Shown: positions 10,231-22,662, counted from the first letter of the stretch. The stretch: DNA of 64,000 nt from Leptoclinus maculatus (GCA_032191485.1 JAVDOI010000005.1:6770479-6834478); one strand, 5' to 3'. Notes: generated by a model from the sequence alone, not told the origin. Program-made: numbers and translations.

Positions 10231-11075
10231 TGAAAAAACCCTGAATTCAATGGAAATTATCATAAATATCATAATATAGAACATTAAAAAACGTAATGAG
10301 ATCGTAAATTATTTGTATACTATGCCATGATGTATCATGTCTCAATTTTTGCCGCAATGCAGCGTCTTCCTATGAAGCGCTGCGTACACCATTCATGCAA
10401 GTGCACATTAGTCCTCTTAGATTACTTTGTAATATTAAGTCCATATTTCTACTGTTTACCTCGCAACCATAGGATTTGGATTTGACAAAACATAAAACAG
10501 TGGCTGCAATGATACGTTTCCAGAGTTGAAAAATCAGGTGTGTGACTACTCTTAAATAGTTTTCTTTCTTTTGCCATCTAATGAGCCTTTAAGTGCATTA
10601 ATCTGTTCCACCATCACGACGTCTTGAATTAGTATTCAATGGCGTTGACCCCACCAACACAGCTCCTTGTGTTTTTTTAACACAAAAATGGTTGGACTCA
10701 GCCACCATCCGACATCGGAAAGCTGTGGGTGGATGGGGTTTCCAAAGCTGGTCGACCGTCCAACAAGCACCTCTGATGGAGTATACGGGTCCCTTGAAGA
10801 CCAACACTGTTGACTCTAACGGCAGGAATCTGAGTTGAAATCTCAGTCAAACTTCTTTTTTTATGGTGATTATAAGACAGAATTCAAAGTGTGCATCCAT
10901 CATTTCTGTCGAAACCATTTCACTCTCTGTAAATAGTACTTCATTCTTAGTTCACTCCTCTCTGGTCTCACTTGTACCTGAAGCAAGATGGCCACACCAG
11001 TCCATTGACTGTCATCCTACTTTTAGGGAGCTGTGGAAAGGTTGCATTGTTTGACCTTTAGTCTAGCTTAAAATC

Positions 11076-11147
11076 AGGTTCCACTGAGATTTGAACTCAG
11101 ATCACTGGATTCAGAGTCCAGAGTGCTAACCATTACACCATGGAACC
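11076..11147 (-). tRNA. tRNA-Gln (CTG), intact
   Basis: Canonical body with T4. Confidence 0.95.
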
Positions 11148-11601
11148 ACTATGTCCTACAAAAATACATAGATTTGGTAGACAGTTTGTTATTTGGCATC
11201 CGCTAGTATGTTATCTGTGCAGGGAATAGGACATAGAAGGCATACACTGGTACCAATGACAAAGAATCTAACAAGACACAGCAACCGCTTTGGGCTAACT
11301 TAAGAACTTTAGTTAACTCAGCAGAGGATTTGGGAGGATCACAAATGATTTGGGAAATGACAAGTCAAGAAATTGTTTTGAATAACTTCCTACAAACAAT
11401 GAATCCAGCAATATATAGGCCAACTGTATACAGACTCATGGTAGGATTACACTGGTTGATAATGTAGAGGCTTACCAATGCTGCTGTTGCAGTATTAGTG
11501 CAGTATTTTGTCAAATGCCTGATCCTTAACATACAAAGCATTGCTGATCTTTCTTTCACAATATCGTGTTACAGGCAACTGAACCAGCAAAAAACACTTA
11601 C

Positions 11602-11684
11602 AGTCAGAAGTGGGATTCGAACCCACGCCTCCAGTGGAGACTGCGACCTGAACGCAGCGCCTTGGACCGCTCGGCCATCCTGAC
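11602..11684 (-). tRNA. tRNA-Leu (CAG), U73
   Basis: Stems and boxes intact; U73. The 5' flank reads CCCTGGATTC rather than CCCTGAATTC. Confidence 0.92.
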
Positions 11685-12529
11685 TGAAAAAACCCTGGAT
11701 TCAATGGAAATTATCATAAATATCATAATATAGAACATTAAAAAACGTAATGAGATCGTAAATTATTTGTATACTATGCCATGATGTATCATGTCTCAAT
11801 TTTTGCCGCAATGCAGCGTCTTCCTATGAGGCGCTGCGTACACCATTCATGCAAGTGCACATTAGTCCTCTTAGATTACTTTGTTATATTAAGTCCATAT
11901 TTCTACTGTTTACCTCGCAACCATAGGATTTGGATTTGACAAAACATAAAACAGTTGCTGCAATGATACGTTTCCAGAGTTGAAAAATCAGGTGTGTGAG
12001 TACTCTAAAATAGTTTTCTTTCTTTTGCCATCTAATGAGCCTTTAAGTGCATTAATCTGTTCCACCAACACAACTTCTTGAATCAGTATTCAATGGCGTT
12101 GACCCCACCAACACAGCTCCTTGTGTTTTTTTAACACAAAAATGGTTGGACTCAGCCACCATCCGACGTCGGAAAGCTGTGGGTGGATGGGGTTTCCAAA
12201 GCTGGTCGACCGTCCAACAAGCACCTCTGATGGAGTATGCGGGTCCCTTGATGACCAACACTGTTGACTCTAACGGCAGGAATCTGAGTTGAAATCTCAG
12301 TCAAACTTCTTTTTTTATGGTGATTATAAGACAGAATTCAAAGTGTGCATCCATCATTTCTGTCGAAACCATTTCACTCTCTGTAAATAGTACTTCATTC
12401 TTAGTTCACTCCTCTCTGGTCTCACTTGTACCTGAAGCAAGATGGCCACACCAGTCCATTGACTGTCATCCTACTTTTAGGGAGATGTGGAAAGGTTGCA
12501 TTGTTTGACCTTTAGTCTAGCTTAAAATC

Positions 12530-12601
12530 AGGTTCCACTGAGATTTGAACTCAGATCACTGGATTCAGAGTCCAGAGTGCTAACCATTACACCATGGAAC
12601 C
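12530..12601 (-). tRNA. tRNA-Gln (CTG), intact
   Basis: Canonical body. The upstream flank of this copy has the 14-bp deletion (CATCCGCTAGTATG lost near 12650), about 50 bp before the gene. Confidence 0.95.
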
Positions 12602-13041
12602 ACTATGTCCTACAAAAATACATAGATTTGGTAGACAGTTTGTTATTTGGTTATCTGTGCAGGGAATAGGACATAGAAGGCATACACTGGTACCAATGAC
12701 AAAGAATCTAACAAGACACAGCAACCACTTTGGGCTAACTTAAGAACTTTAGTAAACTCAGCAGAGGATTTGGGAGGATCACAAATGATTTGGGAAATGA
12801 CAAGTCAAGAAATTGTTTTGAATAACTTCCTACAAACAATGAATCCAGCAACATATAGGCCAACTGTATACAGACTCATGGTAGGATTACACTGGTTGAT
12901 AATGTAGAGGCTTACCAATGCTGCTGTTGCAGTATTAGTGCAGTATTTTGTCAAATGCCTGATCCTTAACATACAAAGCATTGCTGATCTTTCTTTCACA
13001 ATATCGTGTTACAAGCAACTGAACCAGCAAAAAACACTCAC

Positions 13042-13124
13042 AGTCAGAAGTGGGATTCGAACCCACGCCTCCAGTGGAGACTGCGACCTGAACGCAGCGC
13101 CTTGGACCGCTCGGCCATCCTGAC
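13042..13124 (-). tRNA. tRNA-Leu (CAG), U73
   Basis: Body intact except U73. One base differs between the tRNA and its T6 run. Confidence 0.92.
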
Positions 13125-13969
13125 TGAAAAATCCCTGAATTCAATGGAAATTATCATAAATATCATAATATAGAACATTAAAAAACGTAATGAGATCGTA
13201 AATTATTTGTATACTATGCCATGATGTATCATGTCTCAATTTTTGCCGCAATGCAGCGTCTTCCTATGAGGCGCTGCGTACACCATTCATGCAAGTGCAC
13301 ATTAGTCCTCTTAGATTACTTTGTAATATTAAGTCCATATTTCTACTGTTTACCTCGCAACCATAGGATTTGGATTTGACAAAACATAAAACAGTAGCTG
13401 CAATGATACGTTTCCAGAGTTGAAAAATCAGGTGTGTGACTACTCTAAAATAGTTTTCTTTCTTTTGCCATCTAATGAGCCTTTAAGTGCATTAATCTGT
13501 TCCACCAACACAACGTCTTGAATCAGTATTCAATGGCGTTGACCCCACCAACACAGCTCCTTGTGTTTTTTTAACACAAAAATGGTTGGACTCAGCCACC
13601 ATCCGACGTCGGAAAGCTGTGGGTGGATGGGGTTTCCAAAGCTGGTCGACCGTCCAACAAGCACCTCTGATGGAGTATACGGGTCCCTTGATGACCAACA
13701 CTGTTGACTCTAACAGCAGGAATCTGAGTTGAAATCTCAGTCAAACTTCTTTTTTTATGGTGATTATAAGACAGAATTCAAAGTGTGCATCCATCATTTC
13801 TGTCGAAACCATTTCACTCTCTGTAAATAGTACTTCATTCTTAGTTCACTCCTCTCTGGTCTCACTTGTACCTGAAGCAAGATGGCCACACCAGTCCATT
13901 GACTGTCATCCTACTTTTAGGGAGATGTGGAAAGGTTGCATTGTTTGACCTTTAGTCTAGCTTAAAATC

Positions 13970-14041
13970 AGGTTCCACTGAGATTTGAACTCAGATCACT
14001 GGATTCAGAGTCCAGAGTGCTAACCATTACACCATGGAACC
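13970..14041 (-). tRNA. tRNA-Gln (CTG), intact
   Basis: Canonical body with T4. Confidence 0.95.
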
Positions 14042-14495
14042 ACTATGTCCTACAAAAATACATAGATTTGGTAGACAGTTTGTTATTTGGCATCCGCTAG
14101 TATGTTATCTGTGCAGGGAATAGGACATAGAAGGCATACACTGGTACCAATGACAAAGAATCTAACAAGACACAGCAACCGCTTTGGGCTAACTTAAGAA
14201 CTTTAGTTAACTCAGCAGAGGATTTGGGAGGATCACAAATGATTTGGGAAATGACAAGTCAAGAAATTGTTTTGAATAACTTCCTACAAACAATGAATCC
14301 AGCAATATATAGGCCAACTGTATACAGACTCATGGTAGGATTACACTGGTTGATAATGTAGAGGCTTACCAATGCTGCTGTTGCAGTATTAGTGCAGTAT
14401 TTTGTCAAATGCCTGATCCTTAACATACAAAGCATTGCTGATCTTTCTTTCACAATATCGTGTTACAGGCAACTGAACCAGCAAAAAACACTTAC

Positions 14496-14578
14496 AGTCA
14501 GAAGTGGGATTCGAACCCACGCCTCCAGTGGAGACTGCGACCTGAACGCAGCGCCTTGGACCGCTCGGCCATCCTGAC
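14496..14578 (-). tRNA. tRNA-Leu (CAG), U73
   Basis: Body intact except U73. Confidence 0.92.
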
Positions 14579-15279
14579 TGAAAATACCCTGGATTCAATG
14601 GAAATTATCATAAATATCATAATATAGAACATTAAAAAACATAATGAGATCGTAAATTATTTGTATACTATGCCATGATGTATCATGTCTCAATTTTTGC
14701 CGCAATGCAGCGTCTTCCTATGAGGCGCTGCGTACACCATTCATGCAAGTGCACATTAGTCCTCTTAGATTACTTTGTAATATTAAGTCCATATTTCTAC
14801 TGTTTACCTCGCAACCATAGGATTTGGATTTGACAAAACATAAAACAGTTGCTGCAATGATACGTTTCCAGAGTTGAAAAATCAGGTGTGTGAGTACTCT
14901 AAAATAGTTTTCTTTCTTTTGCCATCTAATGAGCCTTTAAGTGCATTAATCTGTTCCACCAACACAACGTCTTGAATCAGTATTCAATGGCGTTGACCCC
15001 ACCAACACAGCTCCTTGTGTTTTTTTAACACAAAAATGGTTGGACTCAGCCACCATCCGACGCCGGAAAGCTGTGGGTGGATGGGGTTTCCAAAGCTGGT
15101 CGACCGTCCAACAAGCACCTCTTATGGAGTATGCGGGTCCCTTGATGACCAACACTGTTGACTCTAACGGCAGGAATCTGAGTTGAAATCTCAGTCAAAC
15201 TTCTTTTTTTATGGTGATTATAAGACAGAATTCAAAGTGTGCATCCATCATTTCTGTCGAAACCATTTCACTCTCTGTA

Positions 15280-15432
15280 AATAGTACTTAATTCACTCCT
15301 CTCCGGTCTCACTTGTACCTGAAGCAAGATGGCCACACCAGTCCAATGACTGTCATCCTACTTTTAGCGCCTTGGACTAGTAAACAGATGTGGAAAGGTT
15401 GCATTGTTTGACCTTTAGTCTAGCTTAAAATC
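15280..15432. repeat. First type B spacer variant
   Basis: The segment after AGTACTT lacks about 7 bp relative to type A, and TTTTAGGGAGATGTGG is replaced by TTTTAGCGCCTTGGACTAG followed by TAAACAGATGTGG. The inserted AGCGCCTTGGAC is identical to 12 bases of the Leu D-arm region as read on the plus strand. The same variant occurs near 18280, 19740, 22525, 25430, 29470, 30930, 35285, 49830, 51290 and 52755. Confidence 0.7.
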
Positions 15433-15504
15433 AGGTTCCACTGAGATTTGAACTCAGATCACTGGATTCAGAGTGCAGAGTGCTAACCATTACACCATGG
15501 AACC
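15433..15504 (-). tRNA. tRNA-Gln (CTG), anticodon-stem mismatch
   Basis: The anticodon stem reads CTGCA, so C30 opposes C40. Anticodon and boxes are otherwise normal, with T4. Confidence 0.86.
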
Positions 15505-15958
15505 ACTATGTCCTATAAAAATACATAGATTTGGTAGACAGTTTGTTATTTGGCATCCGCTAGTATGTTATCTGTGCAGGGAATAGGACATAGAAGGCAT
15601 ACACTGGTACCAATGACAAAGAATCTAACAAGACACAGCAACCGCTTTGGGCTAACTTAAGAACTTTAGTAAACTCAGCAGAGGATTTGGGAGGATCACA
15701 AATGATTTGGGAAATGACAAGTCAAGAAATAGTTTTGAATAACTTCCTACAAACAATGAATCCAGCAACATATAGGCCAACTGTATACAGACTCATGGTA
15801 GGATTACACTGGTTGATAATGTAGAGGCTTACCAATGCTGCTGTTGCAGTATTAGTGCAGTATTTTGTCAAATGCCTGATCCTTAACATACAAAGCATTG
15901 CTGATCTTTCTTTCACAATATCGTGTTACAGGCAACGGAACCAGCAAAAAACACTTAC

Positions 15959-16041
15959 AGTCAGAAGTGGGATTCGAACCCACGCCTCCAGTGGAGACTG
16001 CGACCTTAACGCAGCGCCTTAGACCGCTCGGCCATCCTGAC
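15959..16041 (-). tRNA. tRNA-Leu (AAG), U73
   Basis: Loop TTAAGGT gives AAG. The D-loop reads GGTCTAAGG, as in common vertebrate Leu tRNAs, instead of GGTCCAAGG. Stems pair. Confidence 0.9.
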
Positions 16042-16885
16042 TGAAAAAACCCTGAATTCAATGGAAATTATCATGAATATCATAATATAGTACATTAAAA
16101 ACGTAATGAGATCGTAAATTATTTGTATACCATGCCATGATGTATCATGTCTCAATTTTTGCCGCAATGCAGCGTCTTCCTATGAAGCGCTGCGTACACC
16201 ATTCATGCAAGTGCACATTATTCCTCTTAGATTACTTTGTAATATTAAGTCCATATTTCTACTGTTTACCTCGCAACCATAGGATTTGGATTTGACAAAA
16301 CATAAAACAGTAGCTGCAATGATACGTTTCCAGAGTTGAAAAATCAGGTGTGTGACTACTCTTAAATAGTTTTCTTTCTTTTGCCATCTAATGAGCCTTT
16401 AAAAGCATTAATCTGTTCCACCATCACGACGTCTTGAATCAGTATTCAATGGCGTTGACCCCACCAACACAGTTCCTTGTGTTTTTTTAACACAAAAATG
16501 GTTGGACTCAGCCACCATCCGACGCCGGAAAGCTGTGGGTGGATGGGGTTTCCAAAGCTGGTCGACCGTCCAACAAGCACCTCTTATGGAGTATGCGGGT
16601 CCCTTGATGACCAACACTGTTGACTCTAACGGCAGGAATCTGAGTTGAAATCTCAGTCAAACTTCTTTTTTTATGGTGATTATAAGACAGAATTCAAAGT
16701 GTGCATCCATCATTTCTGTCGAAACCATTTCACTCTCTGTAAATAGTACTTCATTCTTAGTTCACTCCTCTCTGGTCTCACTTGTACCTGAAGCAAGATG
16801 GCCACACCAGTCCATTGACTGTCATCCTACTTTTAGGGAGATGTGGAAAGGTTGCATTGTTTGACCTTTAGTCTAGCTTAAAATC

Positions 16886-16957
16886 AGGTTCCACTGAGAT
16901 TTGAACTCAGATCACTGGATTCAGAGTGCAGAGTGCTAACCATTACACCATGGAACC
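16886..16957 (-). tRNA. tRNA-Gln (CTG), anticodon-stem mismatch
   Basis: Same G30-to-C change as the 15433 copy. Confidence 0.86.
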
Positions 16958-17411
16958 ACTATGTCCTACAAAAATACATAGATTTGGTAGACAGTTTCTT
17001 ATTTGGCATCCGCTAGTATGTTATCTGTGCAGGGAATAGGACATAGAAGGCATACACTGGTACCAATGACAAAGAATCTAACAAGACACAGCAACCGCTT
17101 TGGGCTAACTTAAGAACTTTAGTAAACTCAGCAGAGGATTTGGGAGGATCACAAATGATTTGGGAAATGACAAGTCAAGAAATAGTTTTGAATAACTTCC
17201 TACAAACAATGAATCCAGCAACATATAGGCCAACTGTATACAGACTCATGGTAGGATTACACTGGTTGATAATGTAGAGGCTTACCAATGCTGCTGTTGC
17301 AGTATTAGTGCAGTATTTTGTCAAATGCCTGATCCTTAACATACAAAGCATTGCTGATCTTTCTTTCACAATATCGTGTTACAGGCAACGGAACCAGCAA
17401 AAAACACTTAC

Positions 17412-17494
17412 AGTAAGAAGTGGGATTCGAACCTACGCCTCCAGTGGAGACTGCGACCTTAACGCAGCGCCTTAGACCGCTCGGCCATCCTGAC
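17412..17494 (-). tRNA. tRNA-Leu (AAG), U73, probable pseudogene
   Basis: Two further defects: acceptor C3 opposes T70, and the T-stem is GTAGG, so A51 opposes C63. Confidence 0.8.
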
Positions 17495-18347
17495 TGAAAA
17501 AACCCTGAATTCAATGGAAATTATCATGAATATCATAATATAGTACATTAAAAACGTAATGAGATCGTAAATTATTTGTATACCATGCCATGTTGTATCA
17601 TGTCTCAATTTTTGCCGCAATGCAGCGTCTTCCTATGAAGCGCTGCGTACACCATTCATGCAAGTGCACATTAGTCCTCTTAGATTACTTTGTAATATTA
17701 AGTACATATTTCTACTGTTTACCTCGCAACCATAGGATTTGGATTTGACAAAACATAAAACAGTTGCTGCAATGATATGTTTCCAGAGTTGAAAAATAAG
17801 GTGTGTGAGTACGCTAAAATAGTTTTCTTTCTTTTGCCATCTAATGAGCCTTTAAGTGCATTAATCTGTTCCACCAACACAACGTCTTGAATCAGTATTC
17901 AATGGCGTTGACCCCACCAACACAGCTCCTTGTGTTTTTTTAACACAAAAATGGTTGGACTCAGCCCCCGTCCGACGTCGAAAAGCTGTGGGTGGATGGG
18001 GTTTCCAAAGCTGGTCGACCGTCCAACAAGCACCTCTGATGGAGTATACGGGTCCCTTGATGACCAACACTGTTGACTCTAACGGCAGGAATCTGAGTTG
18101 AAATCTCAGTCAAACTTCTTTTTTTATGGTGATTATAAGACAGAATTCAAAGTGTGCATCCATCATTTCTGTCGAAACCATTTCACTCTCTGTGAATAGT
18201 ACTTAATTCACTCCTCTCTGGTCTCACTTGTACCTGAAGCAAGATGGCCACACCAGTCCAATGACTGTCATCCTACTTTTAGCGCCTTGGACTAGTAAAC
18301 AGATGTGGAAAGGTTGCATTGTTTGACCTTTAGTCGAGCTTAAAGTC

Positions 18348-18419
18348 AGGTTCCACTGAGATTTGAAATCAGATCACTGGATTCAGAGTCCAGAGTGCTA
18401 ACCATTACACCATGGAACC
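18348..18419 (-). tRNA. tRNA-Gln (CTG), T-stem mismatch and weak terminator
   Basis: The T-stem reads CTGAT against CTCAG, which breaks the loop-closing pair and the B box. The downstream run is only TTT. Confidence 0.82.
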
Positions 18420-18873
18420 ACTATGTCCTAAAACAATACACAGATTTGGTAGACAGTTTCTTATTTGGCATCCGCTAGTATGTTATCTGTGCAGGAAATA
18501 GGACATAGAAGGCATACACTGGTACCAATGACAAAGAAGCTAACAAGACACAGCAACCGCTTCGGGCTAACTTAAGAATTTTAGTAAACTCAGCAGAGGA
18601 TTTGGGAGGATCACAAATGATTTGGGAAATGACAAGTCAAGAAATTGTTTTGAATAACTTCCTACAAACAATGAATCCAGCAACATATAGGCAAACTGTA
18701 TACAGACTCATGGTAGGATTACACTGGTTGATAATGTAGAGGCTTACCAATGCTGCTGTTGCAGTATTAGTGCAGTATTTTGTCAAATGCCTGATCCTTA
18801 ACATACAAAGCATTGCTGACCTTTCTTTCACAATATCGTGTTACAGGCAACGGAACCAGCAAAAAACAGTTAC

Positions 18874-18956
18874 TGTCAGAAGTGGGATTCGAACCCTCGC
18901 CTCCAGTGGAGACTACGACCTGAACGCAGCGCCTTGGACCGCTCGGCCATCCTGAC
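18874..18956 (-). tRNA. tRNA-Leu (CAG), A73, T-stem mismatch
   Basis: This is the first copy with canonical A73. The T-stem is GAGGG, so A50 opposes A64. One G-U sits in the anticodon stem (CGTAG). Confidence 0.88.
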
Positions 18957-19810
18957 TGAAAAAGCCCTGAATTCAATGGAAATTATCATAAATATCATAA
19001 TATAGTACATTCAAAAACGTAATGAGATCGTAAATTATTTGTATACTATGCCATGATGTATCATGTCTCAATTTTTGCCGCAATGCAGCGTCTTCCTATG
19101 AGGCGCTGCGTACACCTTTCATGCAAGTGCACATTAGTCCTCTTAGATTACTTTGTAATATTAAGTCCATATTTCTACTGTTTACCTCGCAACCATAGGA
19201 TTTGGATTTGACAAAACATAAAACAGTTGCTGCAATGATATGTTTCCAGAGTTGAAAAATCAGGTGTGTGACTACTCTAAAATAGTTTTCTTTCTTTTGC
19301 CATCTAATGAGCCTTTAAGTGCATTAATCTGTTCCACCAACACAACATCTTGAATCAGTATTCAATGGCGTTGACCCCACCAACACAGCTCCTTGTGTTT
19401 TTTGAACACAAAAATGGTTGGACTCAGCCACCATCTGACGTCGGAAAGCTGTGGGTGGATGGGGTTTCCAAAGCTGGTCGACCGTCCAACAAGCACCTCT
19501 GACGGAGTATGCGGGTCCCTTGATGACCAACACTGTTGACTCTAACGGCAGGAATCTGAGTTGAAATCTCAGTCAAACTTCTTTTTTTATGGTGATTATA
19601 AGACAGAATTCAAAGTGTGCATCCATCATTTCTGTCGAAACCATTTCACTCTCTGTAAATAGTACTTAATTCACTCCTCTCCGGTCTCACTTGTACCTGA
19701 AGCAAGATGGCCACACCAGTCCAATGACTGTCATCCTACTTTTAGCGCCTTGGACTAGTAAACAGATGTGGAAAGGTTGCATTGTTTGACCTTTAGTCGA
19801 GTTTTAAATC

Positions 19811-19882
19811 AGGTTCCACTGAGATTGTAACTCAGATCACTGGATTTAGAGTCCAGAGTGCTAACCATTACACCATGGAACC
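19811..19882 (-). tRNA. tRNA-Gln-derived, anticodon CTA (amber), probable pseudogene
   Basis: TTTAGAG at the anticodon (plus strand) gives loop CTCTAAA, with CTA at 19847-19849, which would pair with UAG. The T-loop is TTACAAT instead of TTCAAAT, losing C56 and damaging the B box. No TTTT follows directly: three T, then four A. Loss of function is therefore likely, although acceptor, D and anticodon stems pair. Confidence 0.82.
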
Positions 19883-20336
19883 ACTATGTCCTAAAAAAAT
19901 ACACAGATTTGGTAGAAAGTTTCTTATTTGGCATCCGCTAGTATGTTATCTGTGCAGGGAATAGGACATAGAAGGCATACACTGGTACCAATGACAAAGA
20001 ATCTAACAAGACACAGCAACCGCTTCGGGCTAACTTAAGAATTTTAGTAAACTCAGCAGAGGATTTGGGAGGATCACAAATGATTTGGGAAATGACAAGT
20101 CAAGAAATTGTTTTGAATAACTTCCTACAAACAATGAATCTAGCAACATATAGGCCAACTGTATACAGACTCATGGTAGGATTACACTGGTTGATAATGT
20201 AGAGGCTTACCAATGCTGCTGTTGCAGTATTAGTGCAGTATTTTGTCAAATGCCCGATCCTTAACATACAATGCATTGCTGACCTTTCTTTCACAATATC
20301 GTGTTACAGGCAACGGAACCAGCAAAAAACAGTTAC

Positions 20337-20419
20337 TGTCAGAAGTGGGATTCGAACCCTCGCCTCCAGTGGAGACTACGACCTGAACGCAGCGCCTTGG
20401 ACCGCTCGGCCATCCTGAC
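20337..20419 (-). tRNA. tRNA-Leu (CAG), A73, T-stem mismatch
   Basis: Same body as the 18874 copy, one unit away. Confidence 0.88.
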
Positions 20420-20808
20420 TGAAAAAGCCCTGAATTCAATGGAAATTATCATAAATATCATAATATAGTACATTCAAAAACGTAATGAGATCGTAAATTA
20501 TTTGTATACTATGCCATGATGTATCATGTCTCAATTTTTGCTGCAATGCAGCGTCTTCCTATGAGGCGCTGCGTACACCTTTCATGCAAGTGCACATTAG
20601 TCCTCTTAGATTACTTTGTAATATTAAGTCCATATTTCTACTGTTTACCTCGCAACCATAGGATTTGGATTTGACAAAACATAAAACAGTTGCTGCAATG
20701 ATATGTTTCCAGAGTTGAAAAAGCAGGTGTGTGACTACTCTAAAATAGTTTTCTTTCTTTTGCCATCTAATGAGCCTTTAAAACCTTTTGAGCCCTAGAC
20801 GTTTTTTT

Positions 20809-21536
20809 GGCTTATTCTCGAAAATACTATACCCATACTCAAAGGGGCCTTACTCTCTAACTACAAGGTCTATTTGAAAATGTTCAATGGATTTATAACA
20901 CTGAGGAGGGTTTGCTCATATGAATTGTGTACATATTGTGTATATGTTACTGGTTAATAGCTGATGAAGATGGAACACAGCTCCACTTTGAAAAATGTCA
21001 AATTCGTATGGTGAAAAAGCATAAGCTAAATATTAAATGAGGCTCAGTGAAGCCTATTAACCACACACAATCATAGAAAACGACAGCATTAGTCACCCAC
21101 AAAAGAATTGGAGTGAATAGAGTGAAGTAGGCCAGAGTTAGAGACATAAACGTTATGAGAGGTCACGAGATTGGCTTATTCTCGAAAATACTATACCCAT
21201 ATTCAAAGGGGCCTTACTCTCTAACTACAAGGTCTATTTGAAAATGTTCAATGGATTTATAACACTGAGGAGGGTTTGCTCATATGAATTGTGTACATAT
21301 TGTGTATATGTTACTGGTTAAGAGCTGATGAAGATGGAACACAGCTCCACTTTGAAAAATGTCAAATTCGTATGGTGAAAAAGCATAAGCTAAATATTAA
21401 ATGAGGCTCAGTGAAGCCTATAAACCACACACAATCATAGAAAACGACAGCAGTAGTCACCCACAAAAGAATTGGAGTGAATAGAGTGAAGTAGGCCAGA
21501 GTTAGAGACATAAACGTTATGAGAGGTCACGAGAGG
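20809..21536. repeat. 364-bp tandem duplication inside insertion 1
   Basis: Two copies start at 20809 and 21173 with GGCTTATTCTCGAAAATAC. I count only about four substitutions between them, so the duplication is young. The second copy is followed by about three short repeats of GAGAGGTCAC around 21518-21548. Confidence 0.9.
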
Positions 21537-22027
21537 TCACGAGAGGTCGCCATGTGAGAAACAGCCTCTCCAGCTGTTCCATTGTACTTTTATAAGCTAA
21601 ATAACTATATATTTAACTTCCTTTATCCTTGTACATGCACAATCTGTCACATACAGCAGTTAGAAATCATTTTGGAGAGCTAGAACCGTCTCCAAAGCGT
21701 CTCGGGACCGCCGACCTACGGGAGAATTGCGCCATAGTGGTTGTGTATTGGGCCAGTGTAGAGCCCCTGATTGGTCGATTTCTTCATATGAAACGTCTAT
21801 GCACGTGTCTGGATGTGGCCAATTGACTGGCGTCAACGGAATTTTCAGGAAGTCTTTAGTTTTCCGAAAAATGCCGATCTAAGCCCGAAGCTGCCTCGCT
21901 GGAATGTGGTCCCCCGAGCTCATTTGACCCCCCCCTTCCTTTTTTCACAACTTTATTAGACTGTAAACGGATGACAAAAGGCGAAACAGGAGTCTAAAAG
22001 GAGTTTGAGGACATCGTTTTATGATTT

Positions 22028-22086
22028 GGCTTTCTTCGGTACCAGTCGGCACCAGTCGGTACCAGTATCCCCCCCGTCGGGGGGCT
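22028..22086. repeat. Short tandem repeat and palindrome at the right end of insertion 1
   Basis: A 10-base motif (CGGTACCAGT, with one CGGCACCAGT) occurs three times from about 22038. It is followed by CCCCCCGTCGGGGGG, which can form a hairpin. Confidence 0.7.
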
Positions 22087-22590
22087 CTCAGTTTAGAAAG
22101 GTTAAGTGCATTAATCTGTTCCACCAACACAACATCTTGAATCAGTATTCAATGGCGTTGACCCCACCAACACAGCTCCTTGTGTTTTTTGAACACAAAA
22201 ATGGTTGGACTCAGCCACCATCTGACGTCGGAAAGCTGTGGGTGGATGGGGTTTCCAAAGCTGGTCGACCGTCCAACAAGCACCTCTGACGGAGTATGCG
22301 GGTCCCTTGATGACCAACACTGTTGACTCTAACGGCAGGAATCTGAGTTGAAATCTCAGTCAAACTTCTTTTTTTATGGTGATTATAAGACAGAATTCAA
22401 AGTGTGCATCCATCATTTCTGTCGAAACCATTTCACTCTGTAAATAGTACTTAATTCACTCCGGTCTCACTTGTACCTGAAGCAAGATGGCCACACCAGT
22501 CCAATGACTGTCATCCTACTTTTAGCGCCTTGGACTAGTAAACAGATGTGGAAAGGTTGCATTGTTTGACCTTTAGTCAAGCTTAAAATC

Positions 22591-22662
22591 AGGTTCCACT
22601 GAGATTTGAACTCAGATCACTGGATTCAGAGTCCAGAGTGCTAACCATTACACCATGGAACC
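22591..22662 (-). tRNA. tRNA-Gln (CTG), intact
   Basis: Canonical body with T4, in the unit interrupted by insertion 1; the insertion lies about 490 bp downstream of this gene. Confidence 0.94.

Larger units (their letters stand above)
1..20781 (-). repeat. tRNA-Leu/tRNA-Gln tandem array, first segment
   Basis: This is a head-to-tail array of a unit of about 1454 bp. On the minus strand the order is Leu tRNA, about 845 bp spacer, Gln tRNA, about 454 bp spacer, then the next Leu. Leu 3' ends fall at 1424, 2878, 4332, 5786, 7240, 8694, 10148 and 11602 (exact 1454 steps), then 13042 (1440), 14496, 15959 (1463), 17412 (1453), 18874 (1462) and 20337 (1463). The first unit lacks about 11 bp near 770. 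The 1440 unit lacks 14 bp near 12650. Spacers are conserved as well as the tRNAs, which points to homogenisation of whole units rather than selection on genes alone. Confidence 0.97.
20782..22101. mobile_element. TTAA-flanked insertion 1 (piggyBac-like target site)
   Basis: The array unit is interrupted at TTAA (20778-20781) and resumes at TTAA (22102-22105). Removing 1324 bp restores an ordinary unit, allowing for a 7-bp deletion near 22438-22461. The left end starts AACCTTTTGAGCCCTAG. The right end, read inward, starts CCTTTCTAAACTGAGAGCC, a loose inverted match (CCTTT..GAGCCC). TTAA duplication is the hallmark of the piggyBac superfamily. No transposase frame is visible, so this would be a non-autonomous element. 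The interior holds a 364-bp tandem duplication, 11-bp repeats and a C/G-rich palindrome near the right end. Confidence 0.65.
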
